A program made the translations under genes and the position numbers. Source: an uncultured bacterium (GTDB lineage: Bacteria > Spirochaetota > UBA4802 > UB4802). Taken from it: a stretch of DNA of 64,000 nucleotides. The DNA lies in contig CALEUQ010000001.1 of assembly GCA_937920495.1 (NCBI GenBank), positions 62,001 to 126,000 of the forward strand, given 5' to 3'. The stretch's first letter is position 1. Every line of letters begins with the position of its first letter. Shown here piece by piece: positions 9,480 to 18,980 of the stretch. The notes under the pieces were generated by a model, which ran no database searches, was not told the DNA's origin, and worked only from the letters and a program-made list of their open reading frames with translations.

Positions 9480-9911
9480 ATGAACGTTACACAGCTATCA
9501 CTTTTTCTTGAAAATAGACCCGGACATTTGCAGAACGCATTAAAGGTTCTTGCAGATGAAGGGGTAAATATAATGACTCTTACAATCGCTGAAGTTGCGG
9601 ATTTTGGTATAGTGCGGATGATTGTTAACAAGCCGCAGAAAGCCCTGGAAGCGTTGCGGCAGCATAAATTTGTGTGTTCACCAACGGATGTGCTGGCAAT
9701 TGAGCTGGATGATAAGCCAGGTTCACTGCTCAAAGCTCTGGAAACATTTTCAAAACGGAATTTAAACATTGAATATATGTATGCGTTTACTGAAAAACGT
9801 GGTGACAGGGCTGTCATGATATTCAAATTTGCTGATATTGAAGCAGCAAAGAAAGCTCTTCTTGAGGAAGGGTTTAACGTCGTTAAAAAGATTGATCTGA
9901 TTGGAGAATAA
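9480..9911 (+). CDS. tandem ACT-domain protein
   Basis: A 143-residue protein made of two ACT domains, each starting with a beta strand and a GHL/GSL helix start: LENRPGHLQNALKVLADEGVN and LDDKPGSLLKALETFSKRNLN. ACT domains bind small ligands, usually amino acids, and regulate linked enzymes. Genes of this type are regularly found with paaK and iorAB, so a regulatory or sensing role for aromatic compounds is likely but unproven. It begins 30 bases after paaK with an AGGA site and is followed directly by iorA. Confidence 0.85.
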   Translation: MNVTQLSLFLENRPGHLQNALKVLADEGVNIMTLTIAEVADFGIVRMIVNKPQKALEALRQHKFVCSPTDVLAIELDDKPGSLLKALETFSKRNLNIEYMYAFTEKRGDRAVMIFKFADIEAAKKALLEEGFNVVKKIDLIGE

Positions 9912-9915
9912 GACA

Positions 9916-11472
9916 ATGCAAAAAAAGGTTATGCTGGGCAATGAAGCAATTGCCCGTGGAGCATATGAAGCAGGGTGTAATGTTGCAGCTGCATATCCCG
10001 GAACACCCAGTACTGAAATTCTGGAAGCGATAGCTGCCCAATACCCCGATATAAAGGCACAGTGGTCGCCAAATGAAAAAGTGGCTCTTGAGGTGGTTGC
10101 AGGAGCATCGGTTGCTGGTGCGCGGGCCATGGCAGCCATGAAGCATGTTGGGCTTAATGTTGCTGCTGATCCACTGTTTACATTTTCATACACTGGTGTG
10201 AATGGTGGATTTGTCATTATCAATGCAGATGACCCGGGTGCGTGGAGCTCACAGAATGAACAGGATAACAGGCATTATGCACGCGCTGCCAAATTGCCAA
10301 TGATTGAACCAACAAGCCCACAGGAAGCGCGTATGTATACCAGGCTGGCATTTGACTTGTCAGAACAGTTTGACCGCCCTGTAATAGTTCGCATTACCAC
10401 ACGTATAGCCCATTCACAGGGTATTGTCACACTTGAAGAGCCCTGTAAACCTGAATTAAAACCATTTGTGCGCAATCCACAAAAATACGTGATGATACCT
10501 GCACATGCACGTCCGCGACATGTGTTTATTGAAGAACAGATGCTTAAATTAAAAGAATATTCAAACAACTGTGAGCTTAATACTATAGAATGGAATTCAA
10601 CAAAACGAGGCATTATTACCAATGGTGTTGCGTACCAGTATGTAAAGGATGTATGCCCCGATGCTTCAATTTTAAAGATTGGTGTTGCATGGCCGCTTCC
10701 TGATGCAAAGATACATGAATTCTGCAGTAAGGTTGAAGAATTGTATGTGGTTGAGGAGTTAGATCCATTTATTGAGGATTATGTACGTGCGCTGGGTTAT
10801 AAACCAGTAGGCAAAGAAATAATTCCAATATGTGGAGAATTAACGCCAGAAATAATTGATATGGCTCTTAACAAAAAGAGACCAAAAAATGAAATCCCTG
10901 TCTATTCGGGTTCTATACCTGGAAGACCGCCTGCATTATGTAAAGGATGTCCTCATGGATTTGTGTTTGAGGTATTAAAAAAACTTGATGTGGTTGTCAA
11001 CGGCGATATAGGCTGCTATACGCTGGCAGTATTGCCACCGTATTCTGCGATGCACACACAGGGATGTATGGGTGCAAGTATTGGTATGCACCTTGGTTTT
11101 GAAAAAGCACGCGGTGATGAAATGGCCCGCAATAGTGTTGCAGTTATTGGCGATTCAACATTTGTTCATTCGGGAATTACTCCGCTCATTGATCTGGTAT
11201 ATAATAAAGGTACGGGTACCGTAATAATACTGGATAATCGTGTCACTGCGATGACAGGTCATCAGGATCACCCTGCAACCGGGAGGACATTAAAGGGTGA
11301 AGAAACCCATGAACTTGATCTGGAGCTTTTATGTAGGGCGGTTGGTGTAAAAAGAGTAAGAAAGATTGATCCCAAAAATATGGAAGAATTTGAAAAAGCG
11401 GTGCGTGAAGAAATAGCAGCAAAGGAGCCTTCAGTTATTATTTCGTCACGAAAATGTATTCTGACCAAATAG
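9916..11472 (+). CDS. iorA: indolepyruvate ferredoxin oxidoreductase, alpha subunit (no ferredoxin domain)
   Basis: IorA binds thiamine diphosphate and oxidatively decarboxylates aryl-pyruvates with CoA and ferredoxin. The N-terminal pyrimidine-binding domain opens with GNEAIARGAYEAGCNVAAAYPGTPST. The TDP/Mg site is in the GDIGCYTL and GDSTFVHSGI region, with ILDNRVTAMTGHQDHP after it. The ATG at 9916 follows GGAG (9903-9906); a TTG at 9901 is also in frame. The product has about 518 residues and stops just after IISSRKCIL, where family members of about 600 or more residues continue into an eight-cysteine two-cluster ferredoxin domain. No such domain is encoded downstream, so electrons must leave by another route or partner. 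iorB follows. Confidence 0.92.
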   Translation: MQKKVMLGNEAIARGAYEAGCNVAAAYPGTPSTEILEAIAAQYPDIKAQWSPNEKVALEVVAGASVAGARAMAAMKHVGLNVAADPLFTFSYTGVNGGFVIINADDPGAWSSQNEQDNRHYARAAKLPMIEPTSPQEARMYTRLAFDLSEQFDRPVIVRITTRIAHSQGIVTLEEPCKPELKPFVRNPQKYVMIPAHARPRHVFIEEQMLKLKEYSNNCELNTIEWNSTKRGIITNGVAYQYVKDVCPDASILKIGVAWPLPDAKIHEFCSKVEELYVVEELDPFIEDYVRALGYKPVGKEIIPICGELTPEIIDMALNKKRPKNEIPVYSGSIPGRPPALCKGCPHGFVFEVLKKLDVVVNGDIGCYTLAVLPPYSAMHTQGCMGASIGMHLGFEKARGDEMARNSVAVIGDSTFVHSGITPLIDLVYNKGTGTVIILDNRVTAMTGHQDHPATGRTLKGEETHELDLELLCRAVGVKRVRKIDPKNMEEFEKAVREEIAAKEPSVIISSRKCILTK

Positions 11473-11483
11473 AGGGTAATGGT

Positions 11484-12059
11484 ATGAAGAATGTAATTTT
11501 TGCCGGAGTCGGTGGACAGGGGGTTATACTTGCAAGTAAAATTTTAATGCAGGTAGCCATGAATGCCGGATATGATGTCAAGGAATCTGAGGTCCATGGC
11601 ATGGCACAGCGGGGCGGTAGTGTTGATTGCCATGTGCGTTTTGACAAACAGGTATATTCTCCATTAATTGAAAAGGGTACCGCTGATTTTGTAGTTGCCC
11701 TTGAACTGCTTGAAGCAATGAGAAAGCTGGAGTATCTATCACCTCAAGGGGTTCTTATTGTGAATAGATTAAAAGTAAATCCTGCTCCGGTTGAGGCAGG
11801 GATAGCACAATACCCCGATGATATTGAAAGCTGGCTATGCAGTAATGTCCCTCACTGCCATGTGGTTGATACAGCACAGGCTTTGAAGGAAGCTGGATCC
11901 AGCAGAGCACTCAATATAGTAATGCTGGGTGTGTTATCAAATTTTTTGGAATTTGAGCAGAGAGCCTGGGAAGAAGCTATACAACAGAGTGTAAAAGAAA
12001 AATTTGTAGATATGAACATTAAAGCCTTTTATCTGGGGAAGAGTATTCCGGTTGTATAA
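11484..12059 (+). CDS. iorB: indolepyruvate ferredoxin oxidoreductase, beta subunit
   Basis: IorB is the gamma-type domain partner of IorA. The product has 191 residues from the ATG at 11484, preceded by GAGGG; an in-frame ATG at 11454 lies inside iorA and is less likely. The start MKNVIFAGVGGQGVILASKIL is the classic opening of the POR/KOR gamma fold, followed by ESEVHGMAQRGGSVDCHVRF, also diagnostic. It closes the paaK-ACT-iorA-iorB operon. No hairpin terminator is visible after it. Confidence 0.93.
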   Translation: MKNVIFAGVGGQGVILASKILMQVAMNAGYDVKESEVHGMAQRGGSVDCHVRFDKQVYSPLIEKGTADFVVALELLEAMRKLEYLSPQGVLIVNRLKVNPAPVEAGIAQYPDDIESWLCSNVPHCHVVDTAQALKEAGSSRALNIVMLGVLSNFLEFEQRAWEEAIQQSVKEKFVDMNIKAFYLGKSIPVV

Positions 12060-12179
12060 TTTTGATCAGTTATAAATACTGAATTTCAATTTTTAAAAGT
12101 TGTTGTATATGGTTGTGTGGAGTAGTCATTCACGTTTAGGTATGCTCAATAACTACAGATGAATATAAGTATAGTGAAC

Positions 12180-12254
12180 GTCATCCTGAACTTGATTCAA
12201 AATCTTGAAAATTAATTAAAGAAAAGATTTCGAATCATGCTTGGAGTAATGATG
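12180..12254. repeat. imperfect inverted repeat, REP/MITE-like
   Basis: Two arms (about 12180-12206 and 12223-12254) are partly complementary: the left arm reads toward GATTCAAAATCTT and the right arm from AAGATTTCGAATCA. They enclose an AT-rich centre. The left arm resembles the dispersed GTCATCCTGAA-type extragenic repeats seen in many bacterial genomes. Only one copy is seen here, so its status as a repeat family is inferred. Confidence 0.4.
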
Positions 12255-12287
12255 GTAAAATCCAAATTTTAGAGGAGAAAATAATAC

Positions 12288-12938
12288 ATGGCATTTTTAT
12301 CTAATAACATGTATCAGAAAAGTTTTGTTTTACTTATTGTTGTATTGTTATTCCAGGCGTGCAGTTCAGGCAAGCCTAAAGAGCTCCATGAGAACTTGCC
12401 TAAGATGAAAACCATCAACAAAGTAGCTGTCATGGTGAGGATTCCTGCAAGTAGCCCTGTTGCGTATTCACGGTATACTCACACGTTACAGGCAATGATA
12501 GCAGGATATACGCATAAGAAGGAAATTGTAGTTATTAAGGATGAGATCCCTGCTCTTACTGTGTTTCAATCTAATGACGACAGGTTTTTTCAAACATCGT
12601 TAGATGGTGATTTTTTATATTTTAAGGCAACAGGGATAGTAAATTCCTATTGTTTTAAAAATAAGGATGAATTACACGCATTGTTTGAACAGTATGGATG
12701 TGATCTATTAGTCATTTATGAACCGTATGGTATTGTATCATACGGAATGGGATTTATAGACTATGATTCGGTAATGGTAATTATTGATAAGCAATATAAA
12801 ATAGTATACTTTGATTATAATCACGATAGAAAAGAAACAAACGAATTTTCCACCCAGGTGTTGTGGGATTTACTGCTCAATGAAATTAGTACACGGTGTG
12901 TACAAACGTTACAAAATATGAGCTTTATCCAAAAATAG
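12288..12938 (+). CDS. hypothetical lipoprotein
   Basis: A 216-residue protein with an N-terminal signal peptide and lipobox (LLFQAC, cysteine at residue 25), so it is probably exported and lipid-anchored. An AGAGGAG site lies ten bases before the ATG. The mature part has mixed alpha/beta character with regions such as GCDLLVIYEPYGIVSYGMGF; I recognise no family. It stands alone, convergent with the tmRNA gene, which starts (3' end) ten bases after the stop. Confidence 0.75.
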   Translation: MAFLSNNMYQKSFVLLIVVLLFQACSSGKPKELHENLPKMKTINKVAVMVRIPASSPVAYSRYTHTLQAMIAGYTHKKEIVVIKDEIPALTVFQSNDDRFFQTSLDGDFLYFKATGIVNSYCFKNKDELHALFEQYGCDLLVIYEPYGIVSYGMGFIDYDSVMVIIDKQYKIVYFDYNHDRKETNEFSTQVLWDLLLNEISTRCVQTLQNMSFIQK

Positions 12939-12947
12939 TTAATAACG

Positions 12948-13295
12948 TGGAGACGGCGGGAGTCGAACCCGCGTCCTGCAACACACACCTACAGTCTCTA
13001 CATGCTTATCCTGTTCGTTTATCTTTTCACTGGTTAGGGGAACAGGAACCCGCCTCAGTGAGCAGATCCCTAAAGTTTTGCTATTAAGCCGGGATCAAAA
13101 CTTGATAGCTATCCTCTGTATCTTACGCCCTTATCATCCCCAGAGGAGCAGGATCGATAAGAACGCCGCTGCTTTTAAGCAGCGAGTGCTAAATTATTGT
13201 CTGCACTTATTTTAAACCTGCCGGTTTTACGAGCCAGCAGAAACTCGGCATGCAACTGTAGAGGCGCCATTGCAGTCGAAACCAAGATCGTCCCC
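12948..13295 (-). ncRNA. ssrA: transfer-messenger RNA
   Basis: tmRNA rescues stalled ribosomes by acting as alanyl-tRNA and then as a short mRNA for a degradation tag. On the minus strand, the 5' end GGGGACG pairs with the 3' CGTCTCC to make the acceptor stem (one G-U pair), and the TTCGACTC T-arm is at the 3' end, with the conserved GATCTTGGTTTCGACTGC near the 5' end. The tag frame runs from 13204 down to 13175 and encodes ADNNLALAA and a TAA, within the expected hairpin. The tag ends in LALAA, the usual ClpXP/ClpAP signal; clpA is also in this window. The genomic 3' end reads A then CGT, so CCA is not encoded. Confidence 0.95.
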
Positions 13296-13303
13296 TCACA
13301 GAT

Positions 13304-13333
13304 ATAATATACAATAAGACTGCTGATTGTCAA
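13304..13333 (-). promoter_or_regulatory. promoter of ssrA
   Basis: On the minus strand, TTGACA (13328-13333), an 18-base spacer, then TATTAT (13304-13309), with the tmRNA 5' end eight to nine bases further at 13295. Spacing and position both fit a strong sigma70-type promoter. Confidence 0.75.
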
Positions 13334-13763
13334 TATTTATTGGCATAATTTTTTGTAATTATGCGTTGACCATAGTTTTGACAATCAGTAAACCAAATAA
13401 GAAGAAAAATTTTTAGACCCTGTCTTTAATTGAATTTTTTAGATGGTGTTGATTGGGTGAATAACAAGAATGTGTAATTATAAATTCCCCTCATGTAGAT
13501 GCAATTTTGCCACAAAGTGTAGCAAATTTTTTTAAGAATAGCTTATACGTGGGAACTGAGACGATATTTGGAACAATCACGTAATAGAACTTTCCTCTCC
13601 TTAATTAAGAAGAGGGGTCTGGGTGAGGTTTTATAATTAATGCTATTTTATTGGTTTTATAAATTGTTCCTCAAAATAGTTTAGAAAAAAAGCAATAACG
13701 ATGTAAACTTTATTATCGTGTGATAAGTATGGATTTAGCATCATTTACTAATAAGGAAACTAT
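13334..13763. other. gene-free spacer with a palindromic repeat
   Basis: No credible coding frame. At about 13594-13615 a CCTCTCC...AGAAGAGG dyad around TTAATTAA is followed by GGTCTGGGTGAGGTT. This pattern is a recurrent extragenic palindrome in unrelated bacteria. It is present once here. The rest is AT-rich and probably holds the promoter for the IscU-like gene. Confidence 0.45.
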
Positions 13764-14132
13764 ATGAAATACAAGCTTTTGAAAGATCATTTCTTACATC
13801 CACGCAATGTAGGGATATTGGAAAAATATGATCACAAAATTGTTGTAAAAAGTAATCAATGTAATGATGTGGTGACATTTACAGTTACTATCGCAAACAA
13901 TACGATTAATGATATACAATTTGAAGCGTATGGATGCGGGTATGCCATAGCCGGTGCATCGCTGGTGAGTGAGGTGGTAAAAGGAAAGGATATAGATGCA
14001 GGCATTAACGATGTAGAAGAGATGCTAATAAATATAGATATTCCTGATGCCAATAAGCGCTGTATTAGACTGTCGCTTGAAGCAATTTTAAAATTACGGG
14101 AGAACGTTACTAACAATGAATCTACAACTTGA
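13764..14132 (+). CDS. IscU/NifU-type Fe-S cluster scaffold-like protein
   Basis: A 122-residue protein of the IscU/NifU N-terminal family, which assembles Fe-S clusters on three cysteines. All three ligands are visible: Cys33 (QCNDVVTF, with Asp35 where IscU has CGD), Cys58 (GCGYAIAGASLVSEVV) and Cys100 (KRCIRLSLEAI). The opening HFLHPRNVG is also typical. It overlaps fdhD by 17 bases, an unusual pairing that suggests a role in providing sulfur or clusters for a formate dehydrogenase or related enzyme rather than general ISC duty. No iscS, iscA or formate dehydrogenase gene is in the window. Confidence 0.85.
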   Translation: MKYKLLKDHFLHPRNVGILEKYDHKIVVKSNQCNDVVTFTVTIANNTINDIQFEAYGCGYAIAGASLVSEVVKGKDIDAGINDVEEMLINIDIPDANKRCIRLSLEAILKLRENVTNNESTT

Positions 14133-14952
14133 CACAGTAGTGTATTTTGATGCCTATCAGTATCTGGAAGGGCGTTTTGAAAAGATCTCCGTGCCGCTCA
14201 GTGCTGAGTATAGTATGACCATAGCTATAAACGGGAAGCCGTTTGTAACCATTGCGTGTTCAGGCTCAGAGCTACAAGAGCTTGCCACAGGTTTTTTGGT
14301 GGCTGAGGGTATAATTACTAATAAAAATGAAATAGAAAAGATTGATTTTGATGCTGAAAAATTAATAATGGATGTTACAATAAAAGAAACTGATACCGTT
14401 ATACAGCGTCTTTTTTCTATACGATCGATAGTATCTGGATGTGGAAACGCTGCGGTAAAAGGAACGTGGTTAAAAAAAATCAAGCCCGGCATTTTTTGGC
14501 CACAGGTGATTCTGAAAATCGGGAAACAATTTTACCAGACGTCTGACATACATAAACTCACTCATGGGGTCCACAGCGCTGGATTATACACTGCGACAGG
14601 GGAATGTATTGTATTTTATGATGAGATAGGAAGACATAGCGCTGTAGACAAAATTGTAGGATATGCATTGTGTCATGATATTCCGCTTGCAGATAAGATA
14701 GTGTATTCTACCGGTAGAATATCCAGTGATATAATCCTTAAAGCAGTAGCGGCTGGCATTGGTGTGGTTGCATCAAAAAGCGCCCCTACTTCACTGGCAG
14801 CGCAGTATGCAAATGAATATCATGTTGTACTGGCGGCAAATGTTCGTATTAATAAATTCGATGTGTTAACTACATCAATTGATATCCATTCTATATTTGA
14901 AGATGGATTTGATCATGAACATAACAGCGTGAACATTTTTAAAAACCCGTAA
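14116..14952 (+). CDS. fdhD: FdhD, formate dehydrogenase accessory sulfurtransferase
   Basis: FdhD passes sulfur from a cysteine desulfurase to the Mo/W-bis-MGD cofactor of formate dehydrogenases. The 278-residue product shows YDEIGRHSAVDKIVGYAL and STGRISSDIILKAV with GVVASKSAPTSLA, the signature blocks of the family. In E. coli FdhD a CxxC loop is essential; here the loop reads SGCGNAAVKG, so Cys109 is kept but the second cysteine is alanine. The start overlaps the scaffold gene upstream by 17 bases, with GGGAG upstream of the ATG. The client enzyme is not in the window. Confidence 0.92.
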   Translation: MNLQLDTVVYFDAYQYLEGRFEKISVPLSAEYSMTIAINGKPFVTIACSGSELQELATGFLVAEGIITNKNEIEKIDFDAEKLIMDVTIKETDTVIQRLFSIRSIVSGCGNAAVKGTWLKKIKPGIFWPQVILKIGKQFYQTSDIHKLTHGVHSAGLYTATGECIVFYDEIGRHSAVDKIVGYALCHDIPLADKIVYSTGRISSDIILKAVAAGIGVVASKSAPTSLAAQYANEYHVVLAANVRINKFDVLTTSIDIHSIFEDGFDHEHNSVNIFKNP

Positions 14953-15175
14953 ATTACAAAGTGAGTTATTGGGCAATATTTTTTCATTGTATGAGAACTT
15001 CTTAAAAACCGATATCATACTTTAAAATTCACATTAACGGAGATGTTTAAACTACATATTCAAAACTAGTGCTTTAACATCATAACAACAATTTTTAAAA
15101 GTTAATATGTCCTGTTATGATGATATGATTGTTATCTAGTATGTTCATTGATATTAAAAAATTAAAAGGTATGTC

Positions 15176-15775
15176 ATGGATAATCTTTACAGGAAAGCAT
15201 TGCATCTTTCATATTTCACGGTTGGCTACAATATACTTGAAGGATTGGTGTCAGTTATTGCGGGCGCGTATGCCGGGAGCATTGCGCTTGTAGGGTTTGG
15301 GCTGGATAGCTTTGTGGAGTCTTTGTCAGGCTTGATAATGATATGGCGCTTTACAAAGCATGGTGTTATATCACAGGAAGAGGAAGAAGAAGTTGAAAAG
15401 AAAGCGCTGAGACTGGTGGGTTATACATTCTTTGTACTTGCTGCCTATATTGTGTATGAGTCTGCAAAAAAATTATATTATGCAGAAGTTCCTGATACAA
15501 GCCTTGTTGGTATTATCATTGCTGTGTTGTCCATTATCATCATGCCGATGCTGTACTTAAAAAAAGTAGAGGTGGGTAACGCAATAGGCAGCAGGAGCCT
15601 GCTTTCAGATGCAAAGGAAACACTTGCCTGTACTTTCCTCTCGGTGGCATTGCTTTTGGGATTGGGGCTTAATTACCTGTGGGGTTTATGGCAGGCTGAC
15701 CCAATTGTGGGAATTATAGTGGCGCTATATTTGGTAAAAGAAGGTAGGGAGATAGTAACCGGGGATGAAGATTAA
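15176..15775 (+). CDS. cation diffusion facilitator-like membrane protein
   Basis: A 199-residue, mostly hydrophobic protein with about five to six transmembrane segments. The first segment pair (SVIAGAYAGSIALVGFGLDSFVESLSGLIM) and the later LLSDAKETLACTFLSVALLLGLGL resemble the two metal-binding helices of CDF transporters, with aspartates in FGLDS and LSDAKET in the metal-site positions. It lacks the cytoplasmic C-terminal domain of full CDF proteins, like the short TMEM163-type group. Transport of a divalent cation is likely but the metal is unknown. Single gene; purA follows 86 bases later. Confidence 0.75.
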   Translation: MDNLYRKALHLSYFTVGYNILEGLVSVIAGAYAGSIALVGFGLDSFVESLSGLIMIWRFTKHGVISQEEEEEVEKKALRLVGYTFFVLAAYIVYESAKKLYYAEVPDTSLVGIIIAVLSIIIMPMLYLKKVEVGNAIGSRSLLSDAKETLACTFLSVALLLGLGLNYLWGLWQADPIVGIIVALYLVKEGREIVTGDED

Positions 15776-15834
15776 TGGTTGAAAAAAGCTTGTTATTTTT
15801 ATATGTTCCTGTAATGTGGCAGATTTGGTGTTAA

Positions 15835-17130
<1,296 letters not shown>

Positions 17131-17132
17131 TA

Positions 17133-17575
17133 TTGCATATCACAAAGGAAGAATTATTACAGGTTTTAAAAACTTTCTTCAAAGATACTGCACATACATT
17201 TGGTGTAGCAGTAGCTTTTTTGTATGGTTCATGGGCTCACGGCACCCAAAGAGATAATTCAGATATTGATATTGCAGTTATGCTGAAGAAAAAAATGAAG
17301 ATTCAATATTCGAGTTAATTAGTACTATTTCACTTAAGCTTAGTGAATTGCTGCATGGTGAAGTAAGTGTATTATACATTGATGATGATATATCAAAACC
17401 GATGCTACATTATAATGCTATTGTTCAAGGAGATGTTATATATTTTGATGATTTTACTCATTACGTGGATATATATATGAATGCAATGAGGCAGATGGAA
17501 GGTTTTAGTATCTTTGGGTTGGCCTGGCAAAGGCAGATTGCAGAAAAAAATTTAAAGGATTTAACCAATGCCTGA
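17133..17575 (+). pseudogene. MNT-type nucleotidyltransferase, frameshifted
   Basis: Two reading frames together encode one minimal nucleotidyltransferase. The first (17133 to a stop at 17316-17318, TTG start) contains the active-site FLYGSWAHGTQRDNSDIDIAV, matching GSx10DxD. After about 17285 the correct frame continues in the other register as EDSIFELISTISLKLSELLHGEVSVLYIDDD and runs to the TGA at 17573-17575. The shift sits in the A-rich GAAGAAAAAAATGAAG at 17285-17300; one extra A would restore a single frame. This is either decay, a slippage site, or an assembly error. MNT proteins usually pair with a HEPN gene. Only a 15-codon frame starting at 17568 follows, and no HEPN gene is seen. 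The gene begins two bases after purA. Confidence 0.75.
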
Positions 17576-17607
17576 GTTCAATTACGCTAAAGGAAGAATA
17601 TCACAAT

Positions 17608-18729
17608 CTATATAAAATTCTTTAATATCTCCAGTACCGCTTTGTCAACATTTCCATATTGCTGTTTTATGGAATAATATAGCTGATCTATCTTGAAGTT
17701 TGGATAATAATCATTCAAATACCGGTATATTCCCACTCTTCTTCCAATAATAAATTTTTCCTGATCTTCTTTGGACATCGCAAGAAAATCATCAATTATT
17801 GCAAGCATCCTGTCTTTATCGTGGGGAAATATTCCTTCAACATCTTCCAGTAAATTCATCATATGATCACTGGTAAGGATACTGGTTATGCCTTGTAAGT
17901 GCTCAATAAACAGTCTTATCTCGTTTACTTTCTCTATTTCTGATAATGGGGTCCATGTACCGTGTTCCATCATCTCATACAGCGGTGTGCCGGGTATGGG
18001 GACAGTGCTGCGAAGGCGCACAAATGTTGGGTTAACGTTATTAATAACTATGGCACTCTGAATGGCGTTTTCTTCCATATACTCTTTGCCACCTAATCCC
18101 GGCATATAGTAGTATGATACATCAAAGCCTGCTTCAACAGCCTTTTGACCGGCATCAATGAGCTGTGCCTGTGTGCCGCCTTTGTTCACAAGCGAAAGTA
18201 CAGTGTCAGAGCCAGATTCCATCCCTATGTGAAGGCGCGTGAGCCCTGCCTGGCGGATAGCGTGCAGATCTTCACGTGTCTTTTTACTGATAGTGAGTGC
18301 ACGTGCATAGGAGGTAATACGCTCAACTGTGGGAAAGCGGTTTTTGATGTGGGATAGTATGGTGCATAAGTCTTTGGGCGATAGTACCAGTGAATTTGCA
18401 TCCTGCAGAAAAACCGACTTCATTCCATACTGCAGCCAGAATGCCACCTGCTCATAGTAGTACAGTGGTGTGTCATCGTTTCCTTTTGCCTTTTGCAATG
18501 TGTGTATGGTAATTGATTTTTCCGCTGTATCCAGAATGCGACGAGCGATTGTATATATTGCATCTATATCAGCGATAACATCACTCACAGGGCGGCGGGA
18601 AAATGCTTGATCCTTATATGTATGGCAGAATGCGCATTTATTCCATGGGCAATTTCTGGTGACACGAATTAATATGCTGTATGCTTCCGATGGGGGACGA
18701 ATTGGACCTAATTCAAAAGTGTATGGCAT
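17608..18729 (-). CDS. radical SAM protein, Cx4Cx2C subfamily
   Basis: A 373-residue radical SAM enzyme. The cluster motif near the N-terminus is CPWNKCAFC, spacing Cx4Cx2C, as in the CPWNxCxFC subgroup of Elp3/MiaB-like radical SAM proteins, rather than the canonical Cx3Cx2C. It has the GGE-like VFLQDANS strand, the LHIGMESGSDTVL beta-strand motif and RLRSTVPIPGTPLYEMM, typical of this group. The reaction and substrate are unknown. It lies on the minus strand between purA/MNT and lysS with its own upstream region, and contains one GCGATAGT copy at 18378. Confidence 0.85.
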   Translation of the reverse strand: MPYTFELGPIRPPSEAYSILIRVTRNCPWNKCAFCHTYKDQAFSRRPVSDVIADIDAIYTIARRILDTAEKSITIHTLQKAKGNDDTPLYYYEQVAFWLQYGMKSVFLQDANSLVLSPKDLCTILSHIKNRFPTVERITSYARALTISKKTREDLHAIRQAGLTRLHIGMESGSDTVLSLVNKGGTQAQLIDAGQKAVEAGFDVSYYYMPGLGGKEYMEENAIQSAIVINNVNPTFVRLRSTVPIPGTPLYEMMEHGTWTPLSEIEKVNEIRLFIEHLQGITSILTSDHMMNLLEDVEGIFPHDKDRMLAIIDDFLAMSKEDQEKFIIGRRVGIYRYLNDYYPNFKIDQLYYSIKQQYGNVDKAVLEILKNFI

Positions 18730-18822
18730 GAGATACTCTCCTGTAGAAATAAATATATCAAAAAAAAGTCAGGATTTCAGGAAAAGGAAAATAGTATACA
18801 CAACTATAATTATAATTTTGAA

Positions 18823-18848
18823 TTGACAGCAATGTGTTGTTGTACAAT
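18823..18848 (+). promoter_or_regulatory. possible lysS promoter (short spacer)
   Basis: TTGACA at 18823-18828 and TACAAT at 18843-18848 are good boxes, but the spacer is only 14 bases, three short of ideal, so activity is uncertain. An ACTATCGC copy starts at 18850, immediately after the -10 box. The leader to lysS would be about 125 bases. Confidence 0.3.
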
Positions 18849-18980
18849 AACTATCGCCTGATATATAAAGATAGAAAATACCTGTATGTGTGGATATACT
18901 TTAAGGATATGTATAGCAAGTGAATCATATAGAATGGTAATATCTTTGCTAAAAAAATTATTTCCAGGGGTTAACAGATA

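Noticed and set aside
12896-13087. 63-codon plus-strand reading frame across the tmRNA
   Set aside because: It lies on the complement of the tmRNA 3' end and the lipoprotein tail and has no protein features.
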